From an archaeon GW2011_AR5 (GTDB taxonomy: Archaea > Aenigmatarchaeota > Aenigmatarchaeia > GW2011-AR5), in NCBI GenBank assembly GCA_000806115.1, contig JWKQ01000001.1, positions 304,915 through 368,914 of the forward strand: a stretch of 64,000 nucleotides of DNA, read 5' to 3'. Shown here in pieces: positions 29,453 to 38,501 of this stretch (positions are counted from its first letter, which is position 1; the number at the start of each line of letters is the position of its first letter). Below the pieces are notes generated by a model. It was not told the origin of the DNA. It did no database searches and worked only from the letters and a program-made list of their open reading frames with translations. The position numbers and the translations under genes are program-made.

Positions 29453-30271
29453 CTATTCATTTACATCATCGGATTCTTTGCTTTCAGGATGGTGTTTCTT
29501 TTTTTCTGTTTCTGGTCTATGCTTTTCTGGGGACTCAAGAGATAGTTTTTTCATAACTCTATTGACCAGTCCAATTAATTCATCTTTTTGTCCTTTTTTT
29601 TCTAAAATAAATTCTGAAAGAAGCTTTAATGATTCATCATTTGTGGCATTTAGTTTTTCCGCTACTGTTTCGGCTAATGTTTCTATCTCATTATGCGAAG
29701 CTGGATGAAGGGCATATTTTAATTGAAATAAATGTAGTGCAATATCTTTCGATGGTTCTATTATTGGTTTATCATGATACGTTACTTTTCCTTGCGTTTT
29801 TATAATTTGTAGACCTTCAAAATATCTTTTTGTAGCCTCTTTTGAATTGACGCCTTTGAAGTGTTTTTTGACGTAATTTTGAATAACGCTTTCCGTTACA
29901 TTTCTATTTCCAAAATGCGTATGTAATTCTTTAAACATAGAGTTTGATATAAACATTTCTTTTAAAGATTCTGAATTATTAACTGCTACGCCTTTTCCAA
30001 TATTTGTTAATATCCATTCTCCAGAATCGGTCTTTTCAACCAATTTATAAGCATCTCTAAGGGCATTTAAAATTCTGACAACTTTCTTTTCATGAAATCC
30101 TGTATATTGAACAATATCATCAAAAGACATATCACTACCCTGTGCCTCTTTCCAGAATTTCTTTGCGTAATCTAATGCCTGTGTAAATGTAGTAAAAGGT
30201 AACTTATTCTTAGTGCCTTTTGGTCTCCCTGTTTTTCTTTTTTTCTCTTTAACTTTTTGTTTATCTTTCAT
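29453..30271 (-). CDS. Putative wHTH DNA-binding protein with AT-hook-like N-terminus
   Basis: KRKTGRPKGTKNK AT-hook-like; MSFDDIVQYTGFHEKKVVRILNALRDAYKLVEKTDSGEWILTNIGKGVAV winged-helix-like. Confidence 0.65.
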   Translation of the reverse strand: MKDKQKVKEKKRKTGRPKGTKNKLPFTTFTQALDYAKKFWKEAQGSDMSFDDIVQYTGFHEKKVVRILNALRDAYKLVEKTDSGEWILTNIGKGVAVNNSESLKEMFISNSMFKELHTHFGNRNVTESVIQNYVKKHFKGVNSKEATKRYFEGLQIIKTQGKVTYHDKPIIEPSKDIALHLFQLKYALHPASHNEIETLAETVAEKLNATNDESLKLLSEFILEKKGQKDELIGLVNRVMKKLSLESPEKHRPETEKKKHHPESKESDDVNE

Positions 30272-30445
30272 ATCAATTCTTTATTATAGTAGAGTTTTTA
30301 AACGTATCGTTGCCATCTTCATTCATGGGAAATCTATAGAGTTCCATATAGCAAAATGGAAGTAAATACTATTCCCATATATTCACATGGGAATTGAGAA
30401 AGGCTTAAAAAGACTTGTGTCATATATTTAGAAGTAGAAAATGAG

Positions 30446-30559
30446 GGTGGCGTTACCCGCAACCTACACGAGTTCCCAAGAAGTTGATATCAGCAGGCTA
30501 CAACCTGCACGACAACCGATAGGATGGCTTGAGGTGACTGTGAATAGGAAGCCGCCACC
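30446..30559. other. GC-rich structured segment inside the AT-rich element (candidate RNA or relic of an IS end)
   Basis: Closing stem GGTGGCG (30446-30452) / CGCCACC (30553-30559); inner hairpin GCAGG-ctacaa-CCTGC. Confidence 0.4.
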
Positions 30560-30601
30560 TGATTCTACTATTATTATACTCACAAAATTATTAATTCTTT
30601 C

Positions 30602-30781
30602 TCAGGCTGATGAAGGCTGTTTTCCCTTAGCCGTTTTAAGCTCTTTTCTGAGCAGATTTTCAAGCATATCAGATATGTCCATGTCCTTGTCAATGCAGTA
30701 TTTCTTTACCTCTTTCCATAAGTCTGGGTTAATTTTGATGCTTGTGGTCTTCCTGACTACTTTTGTCTTTTCTTCTGTCAT
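30602..30781 (-). CDS. RHH family small DNA-binding protein (absent from ORF track)
   Basis: MTEEKTKVVRKTTSIKINPDLWKEVKKYCIDKDMDISDMLENLLRKELKTAKGKQPSSA, 59 aa, divergent from the transposase. Confidence 0.75.
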   Translation of the reverse strand: MTEEKTKVVRKTTSIKINPDLWKEVKKYCIDKDMDISDMLENLLRKELKTAKGKQPSSA

Positions 30782-30855
30782 ATATCAGTATTATAGTATT
30801 ATAGCTTTAAATACTTTTGCAGGGACATATAGTATTACATAATACAATAATACTT

Positions 30856-32106
30856 ATGAAGGTGATAAACGTGAAACAAGAAAATGAAATAAGGAAACAG
30901 AAGGGCTTGGAAATACTACAAACGTGCCGAATAATGCACAGAGATAAAGGCGGATATGTAGTCCCTTCGCAAAGTGGTAGCGGAGCTTATATAGTCCAAT
31001 ACAAAGACTTCAAGCCTGTCTGTGAATGTCCTGACTTTGAGAAGCATGGAACTTTAGGAATTAAATGCAAACATATCTGGGCTGTTGAACTCACGATAAA
31101 TAAGCAGAAAAACCCTGACGGCTCAACGACAATAACAAAGTCAGTAAGAGTGACATATGGTCAGGATTGGTCTTCTTACAATCAAGCCCAGACCAATGAA
31201 AAGCACTTATTTCAAAGATTCCTTTATGATTTGTGCGGAGAAGTAAGAAATCCTGTTCATACATTTGGAAGACCTTCTCTGCCTTTAGCTGATATGGTTT
31301 TTGCCTCTGCTTTGAAAGTCTATACGACCTTTTCATGCAGACGCTTTGTTTCGGATATGAGAGAAGCGAAAGAAAACAACCTCATAGACAAGGTATGCAG
31401 TTATTCAAGCGTAAGCAATTACATGCGGAACGAAGAATTAACGCCTGTTCTTTTAGACCTCATAGAGAAGTCAGCAAAGCCATTGAAAGCCATAGAAACA
31501 GATTTTGCCATAGACAGCTCTGGATTCGGAACTTCAAGATTTGACAGATGGTTTTCCTTCAAGTATGGTAAAAATCTTGAAAGCCGAATATGGATTAAGG
31601 CTCATATAATAAATGGCGTGAAGACGCATATAATTTCTGGAATAAAGATAACAGAAGCATATTCGCATGACAGCAAAGAGTTCATAGAACTTGTAGATAA
31701 AACAGCAAAAACTTTCCAGATAAACGAAGTTTCAGCCGACAAAGCCTATTCTTCAAGAGCCAACATAGAAGCCGTGGAAAGCGTAGGCGGGACAGCCTTT
31801 ATCCCGTTCAAATCAAACACAAGCGGAAAGCAGAGAGGCTCTATGCTCTGGAAGAAAATGTATCACTACTTCATGTATAACAAGGAAGACTTCTTACAGC
31901 ATTACCACAAAAGAAGTAATGCCGAAACAGTCTTTCACATGATAAAGGCAAAATTTGGAGATTTCGTAAGAAGCAAAGAGTGGACTGCACAGGTAAACGA
32001 AGTTCTTTTGAAAGTGCTTTGTCATAACGTCTGTGTAGTCATACAGGAAACTTACGAACTTGGAATACAGCCAAATTTCTGTTTAGAAAGTAAGGAGAGT
32101 GTTTAA
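30856..32106 (+). CDS. DDE transposase with N-terminal SWIM zinc finger (IS4/IS5-like fold; exact family not determined)
   Basis: VCECPDFEKHGTLGIKCKHIWAV SWIM; DFAIDSSGFG, EVSADKAYSSRANIEAV and RSNAETVFHMIKAKFGD as DDE positions. Confidence 0.9.
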   Translation: MKVINVKQENEIRKQKGLEILQTCRIMHRDKGGYVVPSQSGSGAYIVQYKDFKPVCECPDFEKHGTLGIKCKHIWAVELTINKQKNPDGSTTITKSVRVTYGQDWSSYNQAQTNEKHLFQRFLYDLCGEVRNPVHTFGRPSLPLADMVFASALKVYTTFSCRRFVSDMREAKENNLIDKVCSYSSVSNYMRNEELTPVLLDLIEKSAKPLKAIETDFAIDSSGFGTSRFDRWFSFKYGKNLESRIWIKAHIINGVKTHIISGIKITEAYSHDSKEFIELVDKTAKTFQINEVSADKAYSSRANIEAVESVGGTAFIPFKSNTSGKQRGSMLWKKMYHYFMYNKEDFLQHYHKRSNAETVFHMIKAKFGDFVRSKEWTAQVNEVLLKVLCHNVCVVIQETYELGIQPNFCLESKESV

Positions 32107-32142
32107 TATGTCAGCATGAAAATTGATTATTTAAACAAAGCT

Positions 32143-32232
32143 CGTTTTCATTGCATCTTCATATGCCTTTTCACGAATATCCCTGGGAATTTCGTCTTCC
32201 CAATATCCGGGCACATGCGGGATATCTTTCAT
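32143..32232 (-). pseudogene. Detached N-terminal fragment of the split methyltransferase gene
   Basis: MKDIPHVPGYWEDEIPRDIREKAYEDAMKT, which continues in frame as ...MKTLGLDRETREHYEHEIE at 26388. Confidence 0.75.
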
Positions 32233-32261
32233 CTTTAGAGAATAGAAACTGTCTTTAAAAG

Positions 32262-32684
32262 TCAGATTTTCCGCAATATCTCAACCATCTTGACCGCAGC
32301 CTCGACGGCAGCGGCGCCGCAGTCCAGCCTTTTGAGGGCCTGTTCCTCCGTGGCGCCCGGTCCTATTATTCCCATGCCTACCGGCTTGCTGTACTGCAGC
32401 TCGAGCTTTTTGAGGGCTTTGCTCACTACCAGCCCCATCTGCTCGCCGTGGAGCGTTTCGCCCTTCTCTATGAAGCCTGACACTGCAACGCAATCAACAT
32501 CGGCACGCCCGAGAAGCTTCTTCACGACAACCGGCGCCTCGTAGCTTCCCGGAACCTCGACAACCTCTGCGATGTCAGCGTCCAGCTCCTCGGCTTTCTC
32601 TCTCACCCTCGCGAGCATTTCCTCTGCTATCTGCCTGTGGAACTTACCAATCACAATTGCGATGCGAATTTTTTGCATATCCAT
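32262..32684 (-). CDS. ribH: 6,7-dimethyl-8-ribityllumazine synthase
   Basis: IAIVIGKFHRQIAEEML, EVPGSYEAPVVVKKLLGRADVDCVAVSGFIEKGETLHGE. Confidence 0.93.
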   Translation of the reverse strand: MDMQKIRIAIVIGKFHRQIAEEMLARVREKAEELDADIAEVVEVPGSYEAPVVVKKLLGRADVDCVAVSGFIEKGETLHGEQMGLVVSKALKKLELQYSKPVGMGIIGPGATEEQALKRLDCGAAAVEAAVKMVEILRKI

Positions 32685-32755
32685 GTCAAATACCATACTT
32701 TATCATGATATAGACGTATTTATCCCTTCATGACCGAAGAATATTCGGTGCAGAC

Positions 32756-33706
32756 GTGGAAGTTATATTCTTCATTCTTACGCTGGTCGGACTCGCCCTT
32801 TTCGAGATAGTAAGCAGCATCGACAATGCCGTGATAAATGCCGATGTGCTCTCCACGATGTCCAAGAGGGCTCGGCGATGGTTCCTTCTCTGGGGAATAC
32901 TTTTCGCCGTTTTCGTGGTGCGCGGGCTTCTGCCGTTCATTATAGTCTACTCGCTCAACCCGTCGCTCGGCTTCTGGGGCGTCATCAACGCGACAATAAG
33001 CGGCGACACAGCCGTGATACAGGCTATAGAAGCGTCAGCCCCGCCGCTCCTTGTTGGTGGAGGCGTTTTCCTGATTTTCCTTTTCTTCCACTGGATTTTC
33101 ATGGAGCCGAAGAACTACGGGCTTTTCGGCGAAAGTTACATACACAAGAGGGGCGTATGGTTCTACGCAATCGTCTCCATAATACTTTCAGTAATTATCT
33201 GGCTTTCGATTCATGTCAACCCGACAATGGCTTTCGGCGCGGCAATGGGTTCCACCGCTTTTTTCATCACTCACGGCTTCAAGCAGAATGCAGAACAGAA
33301 AGAAAAGGAAATGCTGTCAAAGGAAAGCCACATGAGCGACTGGGCGAAGATAGCATACCTCGAGGTCATTGACACCACATTCTCCATAGACGGCGTGCTC
33401 GGCGCGTTCGCGTTCACGCTGTTCGTTCCGCTCATACTGCTGGGCAACGGCGTAGGGGCGGTTGTGGTGCGGCAAATCACCGTGAGCAACATCGAGAACG
33501 TCAAGAAGTACAAGTACCTGAAGAACGGCGCGATGTACTCCGTTGCTTTCCTCGGCATCATAATGGTGCTTGACGCGTTCGGCGCGCACATCCCGTCGTA
33601 CGTGTCGCCAATAATTACAGTCCTGATAATTGCATACTTCTTCCTTAAGTCAAAGAGGGCGCTTGCTATCGAGAACAAGGTGCGGATCGTGACAATCAAG
33701 AAATAG
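32756..33706 (+). CDS. Multi-TM membrane protein, DUF475/TerC-like
   Basis: FEIVSSIDNAVINADVL and EVIDTTFSIDGVLGAFAFT duplicated acidic TM motifs. Confidence 0.88.
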   Translation: MEVIFFILTLVGLALFEIVSSIDNAVINADVLSTMSKRARRWFLLWGILFAVFVVRGLLPFIIVYSLNPSLGFWGVINATISGDTAVIQAIEASAPPLLVGGGVFLIFLFFHWIFMEPKNYGLFGESYIHKRGVWFYAIVSIILSVIIWLSIHVNPTMAFGAAMGSTAFFITHGFKQNAEQKEKEMLSKESHMSDWAKIAYLEVIDTTFSIDGVLGAFAFTLFVPLILLGNGVGAVVVRQITVSNIENVKKYKYLKNGAMYSVAFLGIIMVLDAFGAHIPSYVSPIITVLIIAYFFLKSKRALAIENKVRIVTIKK

Positions 33707-34003
33707 TTACAGCACTTTCCTCATTATCTCTATCGTATGGCTGCAGAGGCTGATTACCCTTATAGTGCGGAAGGATATGTCACCTTCCCTGTGCTCATAC
33801 AAACCCGGATTTTCCGAGCACACTGCACGCATCGCAGCTTCTGCTTCTGTCCTGGCTTTGTACGACGGCAGCAGCCCCGGACTGTCAAAGGTTGTCCCAT
33901 TTGGATATACGAAAGCCTCGTGCTCCGGTCTCTGTTCCCTGCCGTCTACTACCCTGCAGACGCTCTGCTGAACGTAAAAGCCGGGCTCCAATTCATGCTT
34001 CAT
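33707..34003 (-). CDS. Hypothetical protein
   Basis: 98-aa ORF convergent with the DUF475 gene. Confidence 0.5.
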   Translation of the reverse strand: MKHELEPGFYVQQSVCRVVDGREQRPEHEAFVYPNGTTFDSPGLLPSYKARTEAEAAMRAVCSENPGLYEHREGDISFRTIRVISLCSHTIEIMRKVL

Positions 34004-34135
34004 CAGGAAAAAATGCGCTGAGATTATTTAAGATTGATTTTCGCTTAAATACTTTCCCCTCCAAATTTGCAGTAATACAACTGTTCAATGCACGATACGA
34101 TTACTTGCAGAGGACAGTATTTACAAGGTGAACAG

Positions 34136-34828
34136 ATGGTTACAGTCGATGAGGCGATTATCGCCAAACTGGGAAAAGACGGAAAACATTTCGAGATTCT
34201 GGTTGATTCTGACATAGCTTACGACCTGAAGGAAGGCAAAACTGTTTCTGTTTCAAGAATGCTTGCCGTCAATGAAGTGTTTGTAGACGCAAAGAAAGCA
34301 AACCGCGCCGCGCCGTCGGACGTCCAGAAGGCTTTCGGCACAAATGACATTGAAAAAATAGCCGTGGAAATGGTCAGGCACGGAGAAATACAGCTGACTA
34401 CTGAATTCAGAAGGCGCAAGATAGAGGAAAAGAAGAAGCAGATTGCCGCGTTCATAAGCAAGAACGCAATCAACCCGCAAACCAAGCTGCCCCACCCGCC
34501 CGAGCGCGTGATGGCGGCGATGGAACAGGCTCATATTTCCATAGACCCTTTCAAGCCCACAGACCAGCAGGTCGAGGACGTGATAAAGGCGGTGAAGACG
34601 GTGATGCCGATTTCTGTTGAAGAGACATCGCTGACGGTGGAGATCCCCGCAAAGCACAGCGCCCGCGCTTACGGAGTGCTGAAGGAATTCGGGATGCAGC
34701 AGGAGAAGTGGCTGTCTGACGGAAGCCTTGTGGCGAAGATAACCATACCGGCGGGCGCAAGGGAGAGCGTGTTCAGGCGGCTGGGCGCGGCGACTGAAGG
34801 AAGCGCGAAGATAGAAGAGGGAAAATAA
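34136..34828 (+). CDS. Ribosome maturation protein SBDS homologue
   Basis: FEILVDSDIAYDLKEGK, FGTNDIEKIAVEMVRHGEIQLTTEFRR, INPQTKLPHPPERVMAAMEQA. Confidence 0.95.
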   Translation: MVTVDEAIIAKLGKDGKHFEILVDSDIAYDLKEGKTVSVSRMLAVNEVFVDAKKANRAAPSDVQKAFGTNDIEKIAVEMVRHGEIQLTTEFRRRKIEEKKKQIAAFISKNAINPQTKLPHPPERVMAAMEQAHISIDPFKPTDQQVEDVIKAVKTVMPISVEETSLTVEIPAKHSARAYGVLKEFGMQQEKWLSDGSLVAKITIPAGARESVFRRLGAATEGSAKIEEGK

Positions 34829-34912
34829 TATTTACAAAATTGGAGTGATAAAACATGAGAAACAAAATAAATTTTGTTTGTATATCGAAAACAAAAAACG
34901 CGGGTGTTTTCA

Positions 34913-35656
34913 ATGAGTGAAAGAAAACTTGCGATACCGGGCGATTTCCTCGGCGAGGGACGCGCCGGACACGGGGCGTACGAGGAAGACTCGAAGGTGT
35001 TTTCCTGCTGCATAGGACTTGCAGAGGAGAAGAACGGGATGCATTTCGTAATCCCGCTCAGCGGAATATACAACCCGAAGCGCGGCGACGGAGTCATAGG
35101 CAAGATTGAGGATGTCGCTTTTTCAAGATGGATTGTCGACGTCAACTCGCCTTATGAGGCTGTTTTGCCGCTGGCGGAGGCTACCGAGGAGTTCATAGAT
35201 TTGACGAAGAATGACATGACGAAATACTTCAATTTTGGCGACCTTATATTCGTCGAGATTTCTTCCGTCTCGCAGACCAAGAACGTCCAGCTTTCCATGA
35301 GGAACAGGAAATGCCGAAAACTTCGCGGAGGCAGGCTGATCAAGGTCACCCCGGCGAAAGTGCCGCGCATCATAGGAAAAGCGGGCTCGATGGTCGAGAT
35401 GGTGAAGCAGATGACCAACACGCAGATAGTGGTCGGACAGAACGGCATAGTCTGGGTAAAGGGCGACCACGAGGACATCGCCATGGACGTAATCTCGATG
35501 ATAGAAAGAAAATCGCATGTTCACGGGCTCACCGACCATGTGCGGGCTTACCTGGAGGATAAGATGAAGGACGCCCCGAAGGTTGAAAGGAGAAAATACC
35601 AAGAAGACGAAGAGGAAGAGCATTTTGACGAAGGCGGCGGCGAATTCCAGCCATAA
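34913..35656 (+). CDS. rrp4: Exosome complex RNA-binding protein Rrp4
   Basis: S1-like GDGVIGKIEDVAFSRWIVDVNSPYEA; KH-like KVPRIIGKAGSMVEMVKQMT. Confidence 0.93.
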   Translation: MSERKLAIPGDFLGEGRAGHGAYEEDSKVFSCCIGLAEEKNGMHFVIPLSGIYNPKRGDGVIGKIEDVAFSRWIVDVNSPYEAVLPLAEATEEFIDLTKNDMTKYFNFGDLIFVEISSVSQTKNVQLSMRNRKCRKLRGGRLIKVTPAKVPRIIGKAGSMVEMVKQMTNTQIVVGQNGIVWVKGDHEDIAMDVISMIERKSHVHGLTDHVRAYLEDKMKDAPKVERRKYQEDEEEEHFDEGGGEFQP

Positions 35657-35673
35657 TTACAGGAGATGAAAAA

Positions 35674-36384
35674 ATGGAACTAATAACAAACGGAATAAGA
35701 ATTGACGGGCGCAAACTAGACGAACTGAGACCGATATACGCAGCCGTGGGCGTCCTGAAGAATGCCAACGGCTCTGCAATGTTCAAGCTCGGGAACACGA
35801 CAGCAATAGCCGGCGTTTTCGGGCCAAGAAAGGTCTTCCCGAAGCACCAGGAAGAGGCTGAAAGGGCAATAATACGAACCAAGTACAACATGGCGCCTTT
35901 CGCAACAACCGAACGCAACAGGCCCGGCACGAACAGGCGAAGCACGGAAATATCCATGGTAACCAGGCAGGCTCTCAGGCCGCTGCTGTTCCTGGACGAA
36001 TTTCCGAAGACGGCAATAGACGTGCACATAGAGGTTCTCCAGGCTGACGCGTCAACCAGATGCGTCGGAATCAACGCGGCGGCGCTGGCGCTGGCTGATG
36101 CCGGCATACCGATGCGCGACCTCGTATCTAGCTGTTCTGCAGGAAAAGTCGGCGAAAACGTCGTCCTTGACGTGGCAGGAAAAGAGGACACCGAAGGCGA
36201 GCTTGACCTTCCGATAGCCTACTACCCGAAGAAGAAGCAGATAACGCTTCTTCAGATGGACGGGGTTACCGACAGCAAAGAGGTAAAGGAAATCATAAAA
36301 CTTGCCATGAAGGGCTGCGAAAAAATATACGAGGAGCAAAAACGTGCCCTCAGAAACAAGTACAAGCTCGAGGAGGGCGAATAA
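35674..36384 (+). CDS. rrp41: Exosome complex exonuclease Rrp41
   Basis: RIDGRKLDELRPIYAAVGVLKNANGSAMFKLGNTTAIAGVFGPRKV; RPLLFLDEFPKTAIDVHIEVLQADAS. Confidence 0.96.
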   Translation: MELITNGIRIDGRKLDELRPIYAAVGVLKNANGSAMFKLGNTTAIAGVFGPRKVFPKHQEEAERAIIRTKYNMAPFATTERNRPGTNRRSTEISMVTRQALRPLLFLDEFPKTAIDVHIEVLQADASTRCVGINAAALALADAGIPMRDLVSSCSAGKVGENVVLDVAGKEDTEGELDLPIAYYPKKKQITLLQMDGVTDSKEVKEIIKLAMKGCEKIYEEQKRALRNKYKLEEGE

Positions 36385-36438
36385 TATGAAGCAAGAAAAT
36401 CTTGAAATAGCTTCTTTCGAAAACCGGAGGTTTTCAAA

Positions 36439-37224
36439 ATGATAGAAATAGACCCATTATTGGTAAGAGAAGTGATAGAAGGCGGAAAGCGCGTGGATTC
36501 GCGGCAGCATGATCAATACAGGGAAATCAGCGTTGAAACTAACGTTGTTCCCTCCGCCGAAGGCTCGGCAAGAGTGCGCCTTGGCGACACCGAAGTGCTC
36601 GCAGGCGTCAAGATTGACGTAGGCACGCCCTTTGGAGACACTCCCGACGAGGGCGTTCTCATGGTGGGCACGGAATTCGTGCCTCTCGCTTCGCCGGAAT
36701 TCGAGAGCGGACCTCCGGGCGAGGAAGCCATAGAAGTGGCACGGGTGGTTGACCGCGCAATTCGCGAGTCGAAATCCATAGACGTGAAGAAGCTTTGCAT
36801 CACGCCAAAGGAAAAGGTGTGGATGGTGTACGTGGACATAGACGTGCTGGACGACCACGGCAACCTTATCGATGCGTGCTCGCTGGCTGCTCTGGCTGCG
36901 CTCATGACGTCGAAGCTGCCTGTGCTTGATGAGGACGGACGCGTAGACCACGACAAGAAAGGCACTGAGCCGCTTCCCATTGAGGGCAAGCCGATTTGCA
37001 CGACTTTCGTCAAGATAGGCGACCAGATAATAGCCGACCCTTCGCTGTCGGAAATCCGCGCGATGGACGCGAGGCTGACTGTCGGAACGTTCGAGAAGGC
37101 CGGGCAAGTAAAGCTTTGCTCGATGCAGAAGGGCGGGACGGCAGGCATGACGCTCGACGAGATTGACAGAATAATCCATCTTGCCGAGCAGAAGGGCGCA
37201 GAGCTGAGAAAGCACATCAAGTAG
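36439..37224 (+). CDS. rrp42: Exosome complex component Rrp42
   Basis: RVDSRQHDQYREISVETNVVPSAEGSARVRLGDTEVLAGVKIDVG. Confidence 0.95.
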   Translation: MIEIDPLLVREVIEGGKRVDSRQHDQYREISVETNVVPSAEGSARVRLGDTEVLAGVKIDVGTPFGDTPDEGVLMVGTEFVPLASPEFESGPPGEEAIEVARVVDRAIRESKSIDVKKLCITPKEKVWMVYVDIDVLDDHGNLIDACSLAALAALMTSKLPVLDEDGRVDHDKKGTEPLPIEGKPICTTFVKIGDQIIADPSLSEIRAMDARLTVGTFEKAGQVKLCSMQKGGTAGMTLDEIDRIIHLAEQKGAELRKHIK

Positions 37225-37324
37225 CCCTTTCACCTATTTCTTTCTTTTTTATCATCTATTTTCCAGAATATACTGGGTTAATAAACGGTACAACCTAATA
37301 AGGCTGCCGCCCTAAGAGACAGCC

Positions 37325-38500
37325 ATGAGAGTTTTCATGGCGGGAACGGGCGCCGTCGCTTCTGTAATGCTGCGTTTTCTGGCCAGGGAGCGCTATATTG
37401 ACGAGATTATATGCGCCTCCAACAGGCCCCAGGAGGCAAAATTCCTCCCAAAAAGCGCCAAAATAAAGGTAAGGGCGGTCAACCTTGCAAACAGGCGCGA
37501 GATACTGGAACACGCGAAGGGTGCAGAGTGCATAATAAACGCGAGCCTGCCTGATTTCAACGAGGCGCTGATGGAAGCCGCCCTGAAAATTGGCTCGAAC
37601 TACCAGGATCTCTGCTCCTTCCTTTATGACCTGAAAACCACGGAGCAGCTCAGGTTCCACAAGAGGTTCGCGAAGAAAGGGCTTGTGGGCATGATAAACA
37701 CGGGCGTGTCGCCTGGCGTCACGAACGTCCTTGTTGCGAATGCCGCCGACAGGCTGGATTCCGTGTCTGAAGTAAAAATACGGGTTTTCGAGGACCAGCA
37801 GTCGGAAGAGATACTGTTCTCATGGTCGCCCCATGTAATAATAAACGAGGCGATATCCCCGCCGCTCGTGTACCGCAACAGGAAGCTGGCTTTCGAGAAG
37901 CCGTTCGGGGCTGTCGAAACCTACGAGTTTCCCAAGCCGATAGGCAAGAGAAAGGTTGTTGCGCTTTATGGCGACGAGGTGTCAACATTGTGCACGAACA
38001 TAGGAGCGAGGAACATAAACTACAAGGCGGCAGGCTCGGACATCGAGGTGCTGAAGGCATTCTACAAGCTCGGGATGTTCAAAACCGAATACGTCAGGGT
38101 GAAGAAGAAAAAAGTGGTGCCTGCCGACGTTTTTCAGAAGCTGGCGCCGGCAATTCCCGACCCGACAATGATGATCAAGCTTCTCAAGGAAGGCACCATA
38201 GAGAACGCCGTGCTTGCGTGCTCCACCGAAGTGAGCGGCAGGAAGGACGGCAGGAAAGTGAGCATAAGGAGCAGCATAGTCTACCCGACAATAAGGCAGA
38301 TATCGAAGGAGTTTCCGGGCGCCACCTACGTGTCATATCCCACCGCAATATCAGCATTTGCGTTCTACAAGTCAATGCACCTTGTCGACAGCAACGGAGT
38401 TTTTGCCCCTGAATCGCTGTCAAAATCCGTGAGAGAGAACATCCTGCAGGAACTGAAGAATGCCAGGATAAACGTACTGAACAGCCTTAGAAAAGGCTAG
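37325..38500 (+). CDS. Saccharopine dehydrogenase-like oxidoreductase
   Basis: N-terminal Rossmann GTGAVASVMLRFLA; INASLPDFNEALMEAALKIGSNYQDLC. Confidence 0.85.
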   Translation: MRVFMAGTGAVASVMLRFLARERYIDEIICASNRPQEAKFLPKSAKIKVRAVNLANRREILEHAKGAECIINASLPDFNEALMEAALKIGSNYQDLCSFLYDLKTTEQLRFHKRFAKKGLVGMINTGVSPGVTNVLVANAADRLDSVSEVKIRVFEDQQSEEILFSWSPHVIINEAISPPLVYRNRKLAFEKPFGAVETYEFPKPIGKRKVVALYGDEVSTLCTNIGARNINYKAAGSDIEVLKAFYKLGMFKTEYVRVKKKKVVPADVFQKLAPAIPDPTMMIKLLKEGTIENAVLACSTEVSGRKDGRKVSIRSSIVYPTIRQISKEFPGATYVSYPTAISAFAFYKSMHLVDSNGVFAPESLSKSVRENILQELKNARINVLNSLRKG

Positions 38501-38501
38501 A

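Larger units (their letters stand above)
26389..32142. mobile_element. 5.75-kb transposon-like element carrying a restriction-modification system
   Basis: Left end GGCTTTGTTTAAA, right end (reverse complement) AGCTTTGTTTAAA; flanked by a 9-bp direct repeat; joining the flanks restores a methyltransferase reading frame; strongly AT-rich interior. Confidence 0.88.

Noticed and set aside
30441-30842. 133-aa plus-strand ORF upstream of the transposase
   Set aside because: It covers the GC-rich folded segment and runs antisense through the much more protein-like RHH ORF.
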